This document shows, in pieces, positions 56,159 through 64,000 of a stretch of 64,000 nt of DNA (its first letter is position 1; every line of letters begins with the position of its first letter). The position numbers and the translations under genes were made by a program. The notes under the pieces were generated by a model, which ran no database searches, had not been told where the DNA came from, and worked only from the letters and a program-made list of their open reading frames with translations. The stretch comes from Nocardioides aromaticivorans (GTDB taxonomy: Bacteria; Actinomycetota; Actinomycetes; Propionibacteriales; Nocardioidaceae), in NCBI RefSeq assembly GCF_013408525.1, contig NZ_JACBZM010000001.1, positions 1,302,001 through 1,366,000 of the forward strand, written 5' to 3'.

Positions 56159-58948
56159 GTGCAGCAGGTCGGCAGGTACACCCTCACGGCGACCCTCGGG
56201 GCCGGCGGCTTCGGGACGGTCTACCTCGCGACCGACCCCGCCACGGGTGAACAGGTCGCGGTCAAGGTCCTCGACTGGCCCGACCACGACGACCGGCGGG
56301 CGATGTTCCGCCAGGAGGTCGCCGCCCTGCTGTCCGTGGCCAGCCCGCACGTCGTCCGGGTGCGCGACGTCATCGACCAGCCGGGGCTCGCGGCGATCGT
56401 CACCGACTACGTCGAGGGCGCCTCGCTGCGGCAGGTGCTCGACCGGCAGGGTCCGCTGACCGGGCCGCAGGCGCTGTCGGTCCTCAGCGGGGCGCTGCGC
56501 GGGCTCGCCGCCGTCCACGCCGCCGGCCTGGTCCACGCCGACCTCAAGCCCGAGAACATCCTGCTCGACCGCTCCGGCAGCTCCCGGCTCATCGACTTCG
56601 GCATCGCCGGTCCGCCGCGGGTCCTCGGCGGGCCGGACACGTGGATCGGCACGCCCGCCTACCTGGCGCCCGAGGTGGTGCTGGGCCAGCACATCGACCT
56701 GCGCTCGGACCTGTACGCCGTCGCGGCCACCCTCTTCGAGCTGCTCGCGGGCCGTCCGCCGTACGTCGGCCCGAACCCCGTCGCGACCGCACTCCTGCAC
56801 GTGCAGGCCCCCGTGCCGGACCTGCGTGCCCTGCACGCCGGGGTGCACGAGCACCTGGCCGTGCTGTGCGCGCAGGACCTCGCCAAGGACCCGGTCTGGC
56901 GCCACCAGAACACCCCGGCCTTCCTGGCCAGCCTGGACCTCGCGGCGACGGCCGCGTTCGGTCCCGACTGGGCCACCGGTACCGCGGTGGCTGGCGCGAC
57001 CGCCTCGGTCGGTGCGCTCGTCGGCGCGACCCTGGCCCTGCTGCCGCACGCCGGCGTCGGCATCCTCGGCGCCGCCCCGATGGCCGGGCCACTCGCCGCC
57101 GCAGCGCTCGGCGCCGCAGGGTTCGCGGGTGGTGGCGCGGCCGGCGGGCTGGCCGGCGGCGGCTTCGCCGGAGGAGGAGCCGCGGGCGGGCTCGCCGGAG
57201 GAGGAGCCGCGGGCGGTCTCGCCGGCGGTGGTGCCGCGGGTGGCCTCGCCGGGAGCGGTGCCGGGGCCGCCGGGACCCTCGGCGGCGCCGCCGCGGCCGG
57301 CGCCGGCGGGAGCGGTGTCGCGGGGACGGGCGGCGGCATCGCGGCGAGCGCCGGCGGGGTCAAGGCCGCGATCGCCGCCGCGGCGGCGGTGGCCACGATC
57401 GGTGCGGGCGCCGCGACGGTCGTCCTCCTCGACGACGACGAGCCGGCGGCCGCCCCGCCGCCGGTCGCGGTCGGTGACGTCTTCGCCTACCTGACAGCAG
57501 ACACGAGCCTGGTCGTGATGAAGGGCGAGGACGAGGTCGGCAGGTTCCCCGATGCGACAGCACCAGCCTGGAGCGGCGACGGGCGCTTCCTGGTCACGAC
57601 CTCCGGTGGGGACGTGGTCCTCGTCGATACGCGGGATGGCGGCGCCGACCGGTCCCGTTGCGTCGCACCGAACGGGTGCACGGAGGCGACCATCTGGGAC
57701 GACGGCCGCGTGGTCGCCATCGACGGTGCACAGCTCGTCACCTTCGGACTCCCCGATCTCGCGGACCGCACCGTGCTGGCCGACGCGCCCGGGCAGGTCG
57801 TCTGGAATGACGTCCTGGCCACGGGTGACGACGTCCTCGCTTTCGGCTTCGACGAGGGGCGCGAGGGCGAGGGCTACCGCGGTGGACCTCCCGCAGTCGC
57901 CCATCACATCACTGAGAGTGGCGCTGTCGAGCCCGTTGCCGGCAGCCTGCGCTCGGTCTCCCTCTGGGGAACGACTCCGGTGCTCAGCACCCGATCGGCG
58001 TACGGCGGGACCCGGGCAGCCGTCATGAACAGCGGGAGCGGCGGCGCCTGTGTCTACGGCAACACGATCTTCCTGGTGGACCCCGCCGATCCCGGACGTC
58101 AGGTGGAGACGGATGCGAGCGCCATGGTCGCCTTGGCGCCCGACGACCACGACGAGCAGGAGTACCAGGTCGTCACCGACCTGTGGTTCGACGGCTCCGG
58201 CGTGCTGCACGCCAGCGGCAACAGCGGACTCTGCGACTTCAACGGCGGCTCGCGACCGGGGGTGCCGCAGCAGATCTGGCGCCTTGACGGAACGACCTGG
58301 GTCCCTGAGGACGACCGGCCACTCCTCACCGCGCGCACGCTCCCGTCGGGCAACCGTCTCGAGCTGGCCCGCGTGACCGCCACCGACCTGGCCGCGGAGG
58401 TCGCGCTCCTGACCCTGGTCGACGCCGACGGCAGCACGGAGATCGCCGACGACGCCACGCGTCTGTTCACTCCTCAGGTCAAGGAAGGAGTTGCTGTCGC
58501 TGCGCCAGCGGCGGCGACACCCACTGAGCTCGCGGGCGACGACGGCGTCGGTGCTCTCGTCGACGGCACCGGAGACACCTCAGCCCTGGCCACCCTCCCC
58601 CGCGACTTCCAGTCCTTCATCGGCAAGCTCGCCCGCACCCAGTACCGGCAGGCGCGTCGGGGCGGGTTCACCACCAGCGACTGCGACGAGTCCTCGACCT
58701 GGGTCAACGTCTCGTTGTACGACGCACGCGGGTTCGCCCGCGGAGGTGTCGGCGCCTGCGGCGGTTACGCGGCCCTCTGGGCGAAGGTCGGCGGCACGTG
58801 GCGGGAGATCCTCGGCACGCAGGAGAGCTGGGACTGCGCAGACCTGGTGAGGTACGAGGTGCCGGCGTCGCTCATTGCCTACGAGGGACACGCCGAGTGC
58901 TACTCCTACGCCGACGGCAACGGTCCCTACGACTACTACCGACCGTGA
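56159..58948 (+). CDS. Ser/Thr kinase-like protein with Gly/Ala repeat and extracellular sensor
   Basis: This 929-residue protein has a kinase domain: LGAGGFGTVYL, Lys36 in VAVKVL, HADLKPENILL and LIDFGIAGP. The catalytic loop reads HAD not HRD, so it is a non-RD type, and Arg loss may alter activation. A region of about 110 residues rich in Gly and Ala follows, including four near copies of a 27-bp repeat (AGGGAAGGL). One membrane helix (AAIAAAAAVATIGAGAATVV) precedes a large outside domain with beta-propeller-like repeats and paired Cys. The GTG is at 56159. Activity is likely but not assured. Confidence 0.8.
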   Translation: MQQVGRYTLTATLGAGGFGTVYLATDPATGEQVAVKVLDWPDHDDRRAMFRQEVAALLSVASPHVVRVRDVIDQPGLAAIVTDYVEGASLRQVLDRQGPLTGPQALSVLSGALRGLAAVHAAGLVHADLKPENILLDRSGSSRLIDFGIAGPPRVLGGPDTWIGTPAYLAPEVVLGQHIDLRSDLYAVAATLFELLAGRPPYVGPNPVATALLHVQAPVPDLRALHAGVHEHLAVLCAQDLAKDPVWRHQNTPAFLASLDLAATAAFGPDWATGTAVAGATASVGALVGATLALLPHAGVGILGAAPMAGPLAAAALGAAGFAGGGAAGGLAGGGFAGGGAAGGLAGGGAAGGLAGGGAAGGLAGSGAGAAGTLGGAAAAGAGGSGVAGTGGGIAASAGGVKAAIAAAAAVATIGAGAATVVLLDDDEPAAAPPPVAVGDVFAYLTADTSLVVMKGEDEVGRFPDATAPAWSGDGRFLVTTSGGDVVLVDTRDGGADRSRCVAPNGCTEATIWDDGRVVAIDGAQLVTFGLPDLADRTVLADAPGQVVWNDVLATGDDVLAFGFDEGREGEGYRGGPPAVAHHITESGAVEPVAGSLRSVSLWGTTPVLSTRSAYGGTRAAVMNSGSGGACVYGNTIFLVDPADPGRQVETDASAMVALAPDDHDEQEYQVVTDLWFDGSGVLHASGNSGLCDFNGGSRPGVPQQIWRLDGTTWVPEDDRPLLTARTLPSGNRLELARVTATDLAAEVALLTLVDADGSTEIADDATRLFTPQVKEGVAVAAPAAATPTELAGDDGVGALVDGTGDTSALATLPRDFQSFIGKLARTQYRQARRGGFTTSDCDESSTWVNVSLYDARGFARGGVGACGGYAALWAKVGGTWREILGTQESWDCADLVRYEVPASLIAYEGHAECYSYADGNGPYDYYRP
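57140..57256 (+). repeat. 27-bp tandem repeat in the kinase gene
   Basis: Three to four near-identical 27-base units encode nine residues each (AGGGAAGGL), with some synonymous drift. They lie in the linker between the kinase domain and the membrane helix. Confidence 0.8.
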
Positions 58949-59976
58949 CGCCTCAGCCGGTACCAGCTCACGACCTCGGGCCGCAGCAGCAGCCACGTGC
59001 CGACGCCGAGCACGCCCGCGACGACCACCAGGGGCGGACCGCTGAGCGTCATCACCAGGGTGAGCATCGTGGCGCACACGCCGGACACGGCCAGCGCGAT
59101 CCGCGCCCAGTTCTGGCCGGTGAAGGCCAGGACGGCGAGCACCAGCGCCGCCATCGCCCACAGCACGAGCCCGGCCGCGATGACGAGGAAGGACGCGACG
59201 AACTGCTGCTCGGTGATGCCGCTCGAGGCGACCAGGTCGGGCTCCTGCTTCTTCAGCTCGGCGAAGAACTCCTCACCCTCCGCGGCGACGACCAGCGCCA
59301 GCAGCGTCATCAGGACGACCGTGAGCGCGGACAGCACCCAGGTGAGGATGCACGCGGCCAGCAGCGCCCCCGGACGTCGTACGACGTCAGGCCGGTGGGC
59401 GGGGAGCCGGTAGCCCGGCACCGGCGGGGCCGGCGGCGGACCCTGGGACGGATCGGCCGGCGCGACCGGAGGAGCCTGTGGCCCGGGCAGGGTGGGGCTG
59501 CCGGAGCGCATCGCCGCGACCCGGGCCGCGCGGCGGTTCTGGTAGGGCTGCAGCCACGGACGCCCGGCGTACCAGTCCCGGGTGGGCTGGGCCCAGAGCA
59601 GGCCGATGCCGAAGACCGCCATCGCGGCGACGACGACATTGCTCGCCAGGGCACCGAGGAAGAGAAGCGGCGCCAGCACCGCGAGGGCGATGCGGGCGCT
59701 GAGCGAGCGCTGGAAGACCTGGAAGCCGAGGATCGTCGACGCGGCGGCGGCGCCACCGCCGACGATGCACAGCACCCGCAACGTGGTCACCAGGCCGTCG
59801 ACGGTCATGCCCTCGAGGTTGTTGGTGGAGAGCCAGGTCTCGATGCTGCGCTGGGCCTCGAGCGTGTGCAGGGTCGAGACCCGCTGCCACGCGGCTGCGA
59901 TCAGCAGCAGCGAGCCACCGATGATCAGCACCCCGGCGAAGGTCGCCTGGGGCGGTCGGGGCTGCTTCTCGCTCAT
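58936..59976 (-). CDS. multi-pass membrane protein of unknown function
   Basis: The 346-residue protein has hydrophobic segments at about residues 14-29, 67-85, 95-120, 205-230, 255-285 and 295-325, and a Pro-rich cytosolic loop (PGPQAPPVAPADPSQGPPPA). It has the general form of DUF-type actinobacterial membrane proteins; I recognise no family. The ATG is at 59976. Its 3' end overlaps the kinase gene end by 13 bases, in the convergent direction. Confidence 0.65.
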   Translation of the reverse strand: MSEKQPRPPQATFAGVLIIGGSLLLIAAAWQRVSTLHTLEAQRSIETWLSTNNLEGMTVDGLVTTLRVLCIVGGGAAAASTILGFQVFQRSLSARIALAVLAPLLFLGALASNVVVAAMAVFGIGLLWAQPTRDWYAGRPWLQPYQNRRAARVAAMRSGSPTLPGPQAPPVAPADPSQGPPPAPPVPGYRLPAHRPDVVRRPGALLAACILTWVLSALTVVLMTLLALVVAAEGEEFFAELKKQEPDLVASSGITEQQFVASFLVIAAGLVLWAMAALVLAVLAFTGQNWARIALAVSGVCATMLTLVMTLSGPPLVVVAGVLGVGTWLLLRPEVVSWYRLRRHGR

Positions 59977-60048
59977 GACCCCATTCCACCAGACCGCACC
60001 ACGCCTCGGGGGCGCCGGGCGGCCGGTCCGGCTCGGCTCGAGGGCAGC

Positions 60049-60171
60049 TCAGTGGCAGGGAGCGCCCTCGCAGCAGGGGCGGATGTAGCCGCATCCGTCG
60101 CACCGCTCGTGGGAGGTCTCCCAGCGCATCATCGTGCTGCAGTTCGGGCACGGCTCGGTCAGGTCAGCCAT
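60049..60171 (-). CDS. 40-residue double CxxC zinc-binding protein
   Basis: The short frame MADLTEPCPNCSTMMRWETS then HERCDGCGYIRPCCEGAPCH has four knuckle cysteines (CPNC, CDGC) plus three more near the end (CC and C), fitting a small zinc ribbon. TAGCCT lies six bases before the ATG, so the transcript should be leaderless. It lies between clpB and the membrane protein gene. The function is unknown. Confidence 0.65.
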   Translation of the reverse strand: MADLTEPCPNCSTMMRWETSHERCDGCGYIRPCCEGAPCH

Positions 60172-60177
60172 GGGGAA

Positions 60178-60183
60178 AGGCTA
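60178..60183 (-). promoter_or_regulatory. -10 box of the 40-residue zinc protein gene
   Basis: TAGCCT lies six bases before the ATG. Confidence 0.45.
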
Positions 60184-60239
60184 GGCCCGGCGCCGCCGGT
60201 CGCCGGGGCGACACGGCAGGTGGGCGGACAGGCAATTCA

Positions 60240-60305
60240 TGCACTTGTCAGGTGTTGCAACGGCCGACAAGTGCAGGAATCCCCGGTCGACCGGGGATTC
60301 CTGCA
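60240..60305. repeat. family C element, copy 2: inverted repeat plus 34-bp palindrome
   Basis: TGCACTTGTC (60240-60249) pairs with GACAAGTGCA (60266-60275) around a loop with GTTGCAAC (60254-60261). It is followed by TGCAGGAATCCCCGGTC (60272-60288) and its exact reverse complement (60289-60305). The left flank AATTCATGCAC looks like the eroded end of the other palindrome. It lies between the clpB 3' end and the small zinc protein gene. Confidence 0.93.
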
Positions 60306-60322
60306 CCTCACGACCCGCCACC

Positions 60323-62914
60323 TCAGCCGGCGAGCACCAGCCCGTCCTCGCCCCGCTCGACCTTCACGGAGCCCCCGTCGGAGACCTCGCCGGAGATCAG
60401 CAGCCGGGCGAGCGGGTCACCGATCGCGTTCTGGATCAGCCGGCGCAGCGGCCGGGCGCCGTAGGCCGGGTCGTAGCCGGTGTCGGCCAGCCAGGCCCGT
60501 GCGTCCGGCGAGACCTCGAGCGAGATCCGCCGGGCCGCGAGCCGCGACTCCAGGGACCGGAGCAGCAGCTCGACGATGTGGCCCAGGTCGTCCCTGGTCA
60601 GCGCGTCGAAGGTGACGATCTCGTCGAGCCGGTTGAGGAACTCGGGCTTGAACGACTGCCGCACGACGCCCAGCACCGCCTCCTTCTGCGCCTCCGGGTC
60701 CATGGTCGGGTCGACCAGGAACTGCGAGCCCAGGTTGGAGGTGAGGATCAGGATCGTGTTGCGGAAGTCGACCGTGCGGCCCTGGCCGTCGGTCAGCCGG
60801 CCGTCGTCGAGCACCTGCAGCAGGATGTCGAAGACCTCGGGGTGCGCCTTCTCGACCTCGTCGAGCAGCACGACGGAGTACGGGCGGCGGCGGACCGCCT
60901 CGGTGAGCTGGCCGCCCTCGTCGTACCCGACATAGCCCGGAGGGGCACCGACGAGCCGCGCGACGGAGTGCTTCTCGGCGTACTCGCTCATGTCGATGCG
61001 GACGATCGCCCGCTCGTCGTCGAAGAGGAAGTCGGCGAGCGACTTGGCGAGCTCGGTCTTGCCGACACCCGTCGGGCCGAGGAAGAGGAACGAGCCGGTC
61101 GGCCGGTTGGGGTCGGAGATCCCGGCCCGCGCCCGTCGTACGGCGTCGGACACCGCGCGCACGGCCTCCTGCTGCCCGATCAGGCGGGCCCCGATGACCT
61201 GCTCCATCTCGAGCAGCTTGGCGGTCTCGCCCTGCAGCAGCCGGCCGGTGGGGATGCCGGTCCAGGCCTCGACGACCTCCGCGATCTGGGTGGCGCCGAC
61301 CTCCTCGCCGACCAGCTTCTCGTCCGGCGTCTCGGCGTCCTCGACGGCCTCCACGGCCTTGATCTGCTGCTCGAGCACGGGGATCTGGCCGTAGAGGATC
61401 TCGCTGGCGCCGGCGAGGTTGCCTTCGCGGGTCAGCTTGTCGGCCTCGATCCGCAGCTGGTCGAGCTGGCGGCGCAACGCGCCCTCGCCCTCGAGCTCGG
61501 ACTTCTCGCGCTCCCAGCGGACCTCGAGCCCGCGCAGCTCCTCCTCCTTGTCGGCGAGGTCGGCGCGCAGCGCCTCCAGCCGCTCGCGGGACGCGTCGTC
61601 GCTCTCCTTGGCGAGCGCGAACTCCTCCATCTTGAGCCGGTCGACCTGGCGGCGGAGCTGGTCGATCTCCTCCGGGGAGGACTCGATCTCCATCCGCAGC
61701 CGCGACGCGGCCTCGTCGACGAGGTCGATGGCCTTGTCCGGCAGCTGTCGGCCGGTGATGTAGCGGTCCGAGAGGGTCGCGGCGGCGACCAGCGCGGCGT
61801 CGGTGATCCGTACGCCGTGGTGCGCCTCGTACTTCTCCTGGATGCCGCGCAGGATCTGGATGGTGTCCTCGACCGACGGCTCGCCGACGAAGACCTGCTG
61901 GAAGCGGCGCTCCAGCGCGGGGTCCTTCTCGATCGACTCGCGGTACTCGTCGAGCGTGGTGGCACCGATCATGTGCAGCTCACCGCGGGCGAGCATCGGC
62001 TTGAGCATGTTGCCGGCGTCCATCTGGCTGTCGCCGCCGGCGCCCGCGCCGACGACCGTGTGCAGCTCGTCGATGAACGTGATGACCTGGCCCTCGGACT
62101 GGCGGATCTCGTCGAGGACGGCCTTGAGCCGCTCCTCGAACTCGCCGCGGTACTTCGCGCCGGCGACCATGCCCATGAGGTCGAGGCTGAGCACGCGCTT
62201 GTGCTTGAGGCTGTCGGGGACGTCGCCCGCGACGACGCGCTGCGCGAGGCCCTCGACGACGGCGGTCTTGCCGACGCCGGGCTCGCCGATGAGGACGGGG
62301 TTGTTCTTGGTCCGCCGGCTCAGCACCTGGATGACGCGACGGATCTCCTGGTCGCGACCGATCACCGGGTCGAGCTTGCCCTCCTCCGCGGCGGCGGTGA
62401 GGTCGACGGAGTACTTCTCGAGCGCCTCGTACGTCGACTCGGCGTCCTGCGAGGTGACGCGACGGTTGCCGCGGACGGCGGTGAGGGCGTCGCGCAGGGC
62501 GTCGGCGGACAGGCCGGCGTCGGTCAGCACCTGGCGGGCCGACGACTCGACGGTCGCCAGCGCGATGAGCAGGTGCTCGGTCGCGACGTAGTCGTCCTTC
62601 ATGGACGCGGCGAGGTCGAGCGCGGACGCGAGCACGCGGGTCAGCGCGGCGGATCCCGCGGGCTGCTGCACCGTGGCGCCGCTGGCGCGCGGCAGCGCGT
62701 CGCGGGCGGCGGACGCCGCGTGGACGACCGCGGTGACGTCGACGCCGGCCTTGGCGACCAGGTTGGCGGCGGTGCCCTCCTCCTGGAGGAGCAGGGCGAC
62801 GAGCAGGTGGACCGGCTCGACGGTGGTGTTGCCCGCCGTGGTGGCGGCGAGCTGGGCGGCCTCGATCGCCTCGCGCGCACGCGTGGTGAACTTGTCGGCC
62901 CCGAACTGGGACAT
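60323..62914 (-). CDS. clpB: ATP-dependent disaggregase ClpB
   Basis: The 863-residue Hsp100 protein extracts polypeptides from aggregates with DnaK. Domains in order: N-terminal repeats (about 1-150), AAA1 with GEPGVGKTA (Walker A) and [12 protein letters not shown], a coiled-coil middle domain (about 400-520, [20 protein letters not shown]), and AAA2 with [22 protein letters not shown] and SNLGSQ. No ClpP-binding tripeptide is evident. AAGGAG precedes the ATG. A HAIR operator upstream indicates HspR control, as in Streptomyces and mycobacteria. Confidence 0.97.
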   Translation of the reverse strand: MSQFGADKFTTRAREAIEAAQLAATTAGNTTVEPVHLLVALLLQEEGTAANLVAKAGVDVTAVVHAASAARDALPRASGATVQQPAGSAALTRVLASALDLAASMKDDYVATEHLLIALATVESSARQVLTDAGLSADALRDALTAVRGNRRVTSQDAESTYEALEKYSVDLTAAAEEGKLDPVIGRDQEIRRVIQVLSRRTKNNPVLIGEPGVGKTAVVEGLAQRVVAGDVPDSLKHKRVLSLDLMGMVAGAKYRGEFEERLKAVLDEIRQSEGQVITFIDELHTVVGAGAGGDSQMDAGNMLKPMLARGELHMIGATTLDEYRESIEKDPALERRFQQVFVGEPSVEDTIQILRGIQEKYEAHHGVRITDAALVAAATLSDRYITGRQLPDKAIDLVDEAASRLRMEIESSPEEIDQLRRQVDRLKMEEFALAKESDDASRERLEALRADLADKEEELRGLEVRWEREKSELEGEGALRRQLDQLRIEADKLTREGNLAGASEILYGQIPVLEQQIKAVEAVEDAETPDEKLVGEEVGATQIAEVVEAWTGIPTGRLLQGETAKLLEMEQVIGARLIGQQEAVRAVSDAVRRARAGISDPNRPTGSFLFLGPTGVGKTELAKSLADFLFDDERAIVRIDMSEYAEKHSVARLVGAPPGYVGYDEGGQLTEAVRRRPYSVVLLDEVEKAHPEVFDILLQVLDDGRLTDGQGRTVDFRNTILILTSNLGSQFLVDPTMDPEAQKEAVLGVVRQSFKPEFLNRLDEIVTFDALTRDDLGHIVELLLRSLESRLAARRISLEVSPDARAWLADTGYDPAYGARPLRRLIQNAIGDPLARLLISGEVSDGGSVKVERGEDGLVLAG

Positions 62915-62986
62915 ACGGCGACTCCTTGGGTCAGTGGCTCCATCGTGGCCGGATTTCTCCGACCGGTCACTAGGCCCAACGTCCCT

Positions 62987-63013
62987 AAAGTTGAGTCTGT
63001 TCCACTCAACTTT
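62987..63013. promoter_or_regulatory. HAIR-type HspR operator upstream of clpB
   Basis: AAAGTTGAGT-N7-ACTCAACTTT is a perfect dyad and contains TTGAGT-N7-ACTCAA, which matches the HAIR consensus CTTGAGT-N7-ACTCAAG apart from the outermost bases. It lies 73-99 bases upstream of clpB and just 3' of the Abi-alpha gene. HspR repression relieved by heat is the known use. Confidence 0.85.
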
Positions 63014-63025
63014 GAGAATTTCGGA

Positions 63026-63955
63026 TCAGGCGTCGACGTCCGGCGGTGCCTCGTGCTCGGGCAGGTCGTCGCTCGACGCCGTCTCCTCGTCGACCAGCGC
63101 GAGCTTGCAGAACTCCTCGCCGAAGGGGGTCAGGTGGATGCTGCGACGGACGACCTTGGCGAACTTGACCGAGTGCAGGGCGGCCAGCACGTCGGGCTGC
63201 GCCTCGAGCACCTGGTACTCGAGGTGGTCGTGCACCGCCTCGCGGGAGAACCACACCAGGCCGAGCCGGAAGAGGTTGTTCAGGTACGACGGCACCTGCT
63301 CCAGGTAGCGCAGGCCGGCCCGGGGCCCGACCATGTTCAGCCCGGGCGCCACGAGCTGGCTGCTCACCATGCCGATCGGGCCGCCGGTGCGGATGTCGAC
63401 GCTCGGCTGCGGGCCGTTGCGCAGGAGCATCACCAGGATCCGCGCCTCGTCGGGCGCGAGCTCGTCGAGGATCCGGTCGAAGGCGGGGTGCCGGTCGTCC
63501 TGGCTCCAGACGTCACGGGACTTCTCGAGCAGCTCGTTGCCGCGCTCGCGCAGGGTCTGCGGACGGTTGGCGACGACATGGCCGTCGACGACCGGCGAGG
63601 ACGTGGCGGCCGGACGGGAGCCGGCGCCGCCGAGCGACTCGCCGGCCCGGGTCAGCGCGGTGGCCACCGGCACGCCGCCGGAGACCTGGCGGGCGACCTC
63701 GCCGAGGGCGTTGACGTAGCTGCCGACGTCGCGGATGAGCGAGGCCGCCTCGTCGCGACTGGTCACCGCCTTGCCGACGCGCATCCAGTTGCGGGTCGTC
63801 AGGCGCACGCCCCAACCGGCCGTGTGCAGCGCCGCCGAGCCGGCCACGCGGGCCAGGCCCGGCAGCGACTCCGCGACGGCGGGACCGGTCAGCGCGGGCA
63901 GCCGCGGCAGGCCCTCGTCGTCCAGGCCCGCGTCGGTGGTGTTGTCCTTGGCCAC
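63026..63955 (-). CDS. Abi-alpha (DUF4393) family protein
   Basis: The 309-residue protein has the Abi-alpha pattern in its C-terminal half: LAPDEARILVMLLRNGPQPS, DIRTGGPIGMVSSQLVAPG, VPSYLNNLFRLGLVWFSREA, VRRSIHLTPFGEEFCKLAL. The family name comes from phage-abortive-infection loci, but the biochemical role is unknown. The GTG at 63955 is chosen for a GGAGG site eight bases upstream; GTG or ATG starts up to 63973 are in frame. It precedes clpB on the same strand but ends before the HAIR operator. Confidence 0.75.
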   Translation of the reverse strand: MAKDNTTDAGLDDEGLPRLPALTGPAVAESLPGLARVAGSAALHTAGWGVRLTTRNWMRVGKAVTSRDEAASLIRDVGSYVNALGEVARQVSGGVPVATALTRAGESLGGAGSRPAATSSPVVDGHVVANRPQTLRERGNELLEKSRDVWSQDDRHPAFDRILDELAPDEARILVMLLRNGPQPSVDIRTGGPIGMVSSQLVAPGLNMVGPRAGLRYLEQVPSYLNNLFRLGLVWFSREAVHDHLEYQVLEAQPDVLAALHSVKFAKVVRRSIHLTPFGEEFCKLALVDEETASSDDLPEHEAPPDVDA

Positions 63956-64000
63956 GCTCACATCCTCCATCAACGACCGGTCCGCCGGTCCGCTCCGCGT

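Noticed and set aside
54488..58210. 1240-codon minus-strand frame
   Set aside because: It is antisense to the aminotransferase and kinase genes, whose motifs are clear. The composition is typical of a shadow frame.

Overview
The window is chromosomal DNA from a high-GC actinobacterium, most likely of the Nocardioides type (order Propionibacteriales). Coding is dense, codons favour G or C at the third position, and GTG starts are common. Many genes begin directly at a TAnnnT box with no ribosome-binding leader. No rRNA, tRNA, prophage, insertion sequence, plasmid function or CRISPR array was recognised, and no gene-free stretch exceeds 300 bases.

The backbone is de novo purine synthesis. purM (partial), purF, purL, purQ, purS, purC, purB, purD and purA all lie on the minus strand, scattered and mostly carrying their own promoters. 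From recall, the order matches two separate Mycobacterium tuberculosis segments placed end to end: purD-purB-purC-purSQ-purL-purF-purM, and purA-DUF3151-fba-pyrE-clpB. Other central-metabolism genes are fba, a threonine ammonia-lyase, pyrE, a succinyldiaminopimelate-type aminotransferase, class I lysyl-tRNA synthetase, a fused carboxyltransferase, an acyl-CoA ligase and ClpB.

Layout: 1-9.4 kb holds purM/purF, an FAD protein, an M20 dipeptidase, a SecD-P1-like lipoprotein and an ArsR-MFS pair with a triple operator. 9.4-16.3 kb holds purL, an envelope phosphoesterase pair, a secreted glycosidase-like/peptidoglycan-binding protein and purSQ. 16.3-25.2 kb holds an orphan type VII-like cluster, an acyl-CoA ligase, purC, an ECF sigma/membrane-partner pair, a sulfotransferase and a 21-bp repeat array. 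25.2-32.4 kb holds a MhuD-like haem oxygenase, purB, acetyltransferases, HIT-like proteins, purD and an alpha/beta hydrolase-TetR pair. 32.4-45.5 kb holds a sensor kinase with a six-repeat calcium-binding-type ectodomain, a hybrid histidine kinase, purA, a ketosteroid isomerase with a KstR-like operator, the carboxyltransferase, a lipid kinase, lysK and an MFS exporter. 45.7-64 kb holds ilvA-fba, a second sigma/membrane-partner pair, a FUSC protein, an RNA methyltransferase, pyrE, an aminotransferase, a second kinase and clpB under a HAIR operator.

The most unusual content is intergenic. Three families of bilaterally symmetric elements each occur twice, always next to a gene 3' end. Family A is built from inverted arrays of an exact 21-bp period. 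Families B and C have an apparent palindrome / inverted repeat / palindrome design. In family B the element itself supplies the last codons and the stop of a neighbouring gene. A second window-wide signal is the leaderless promoter class.
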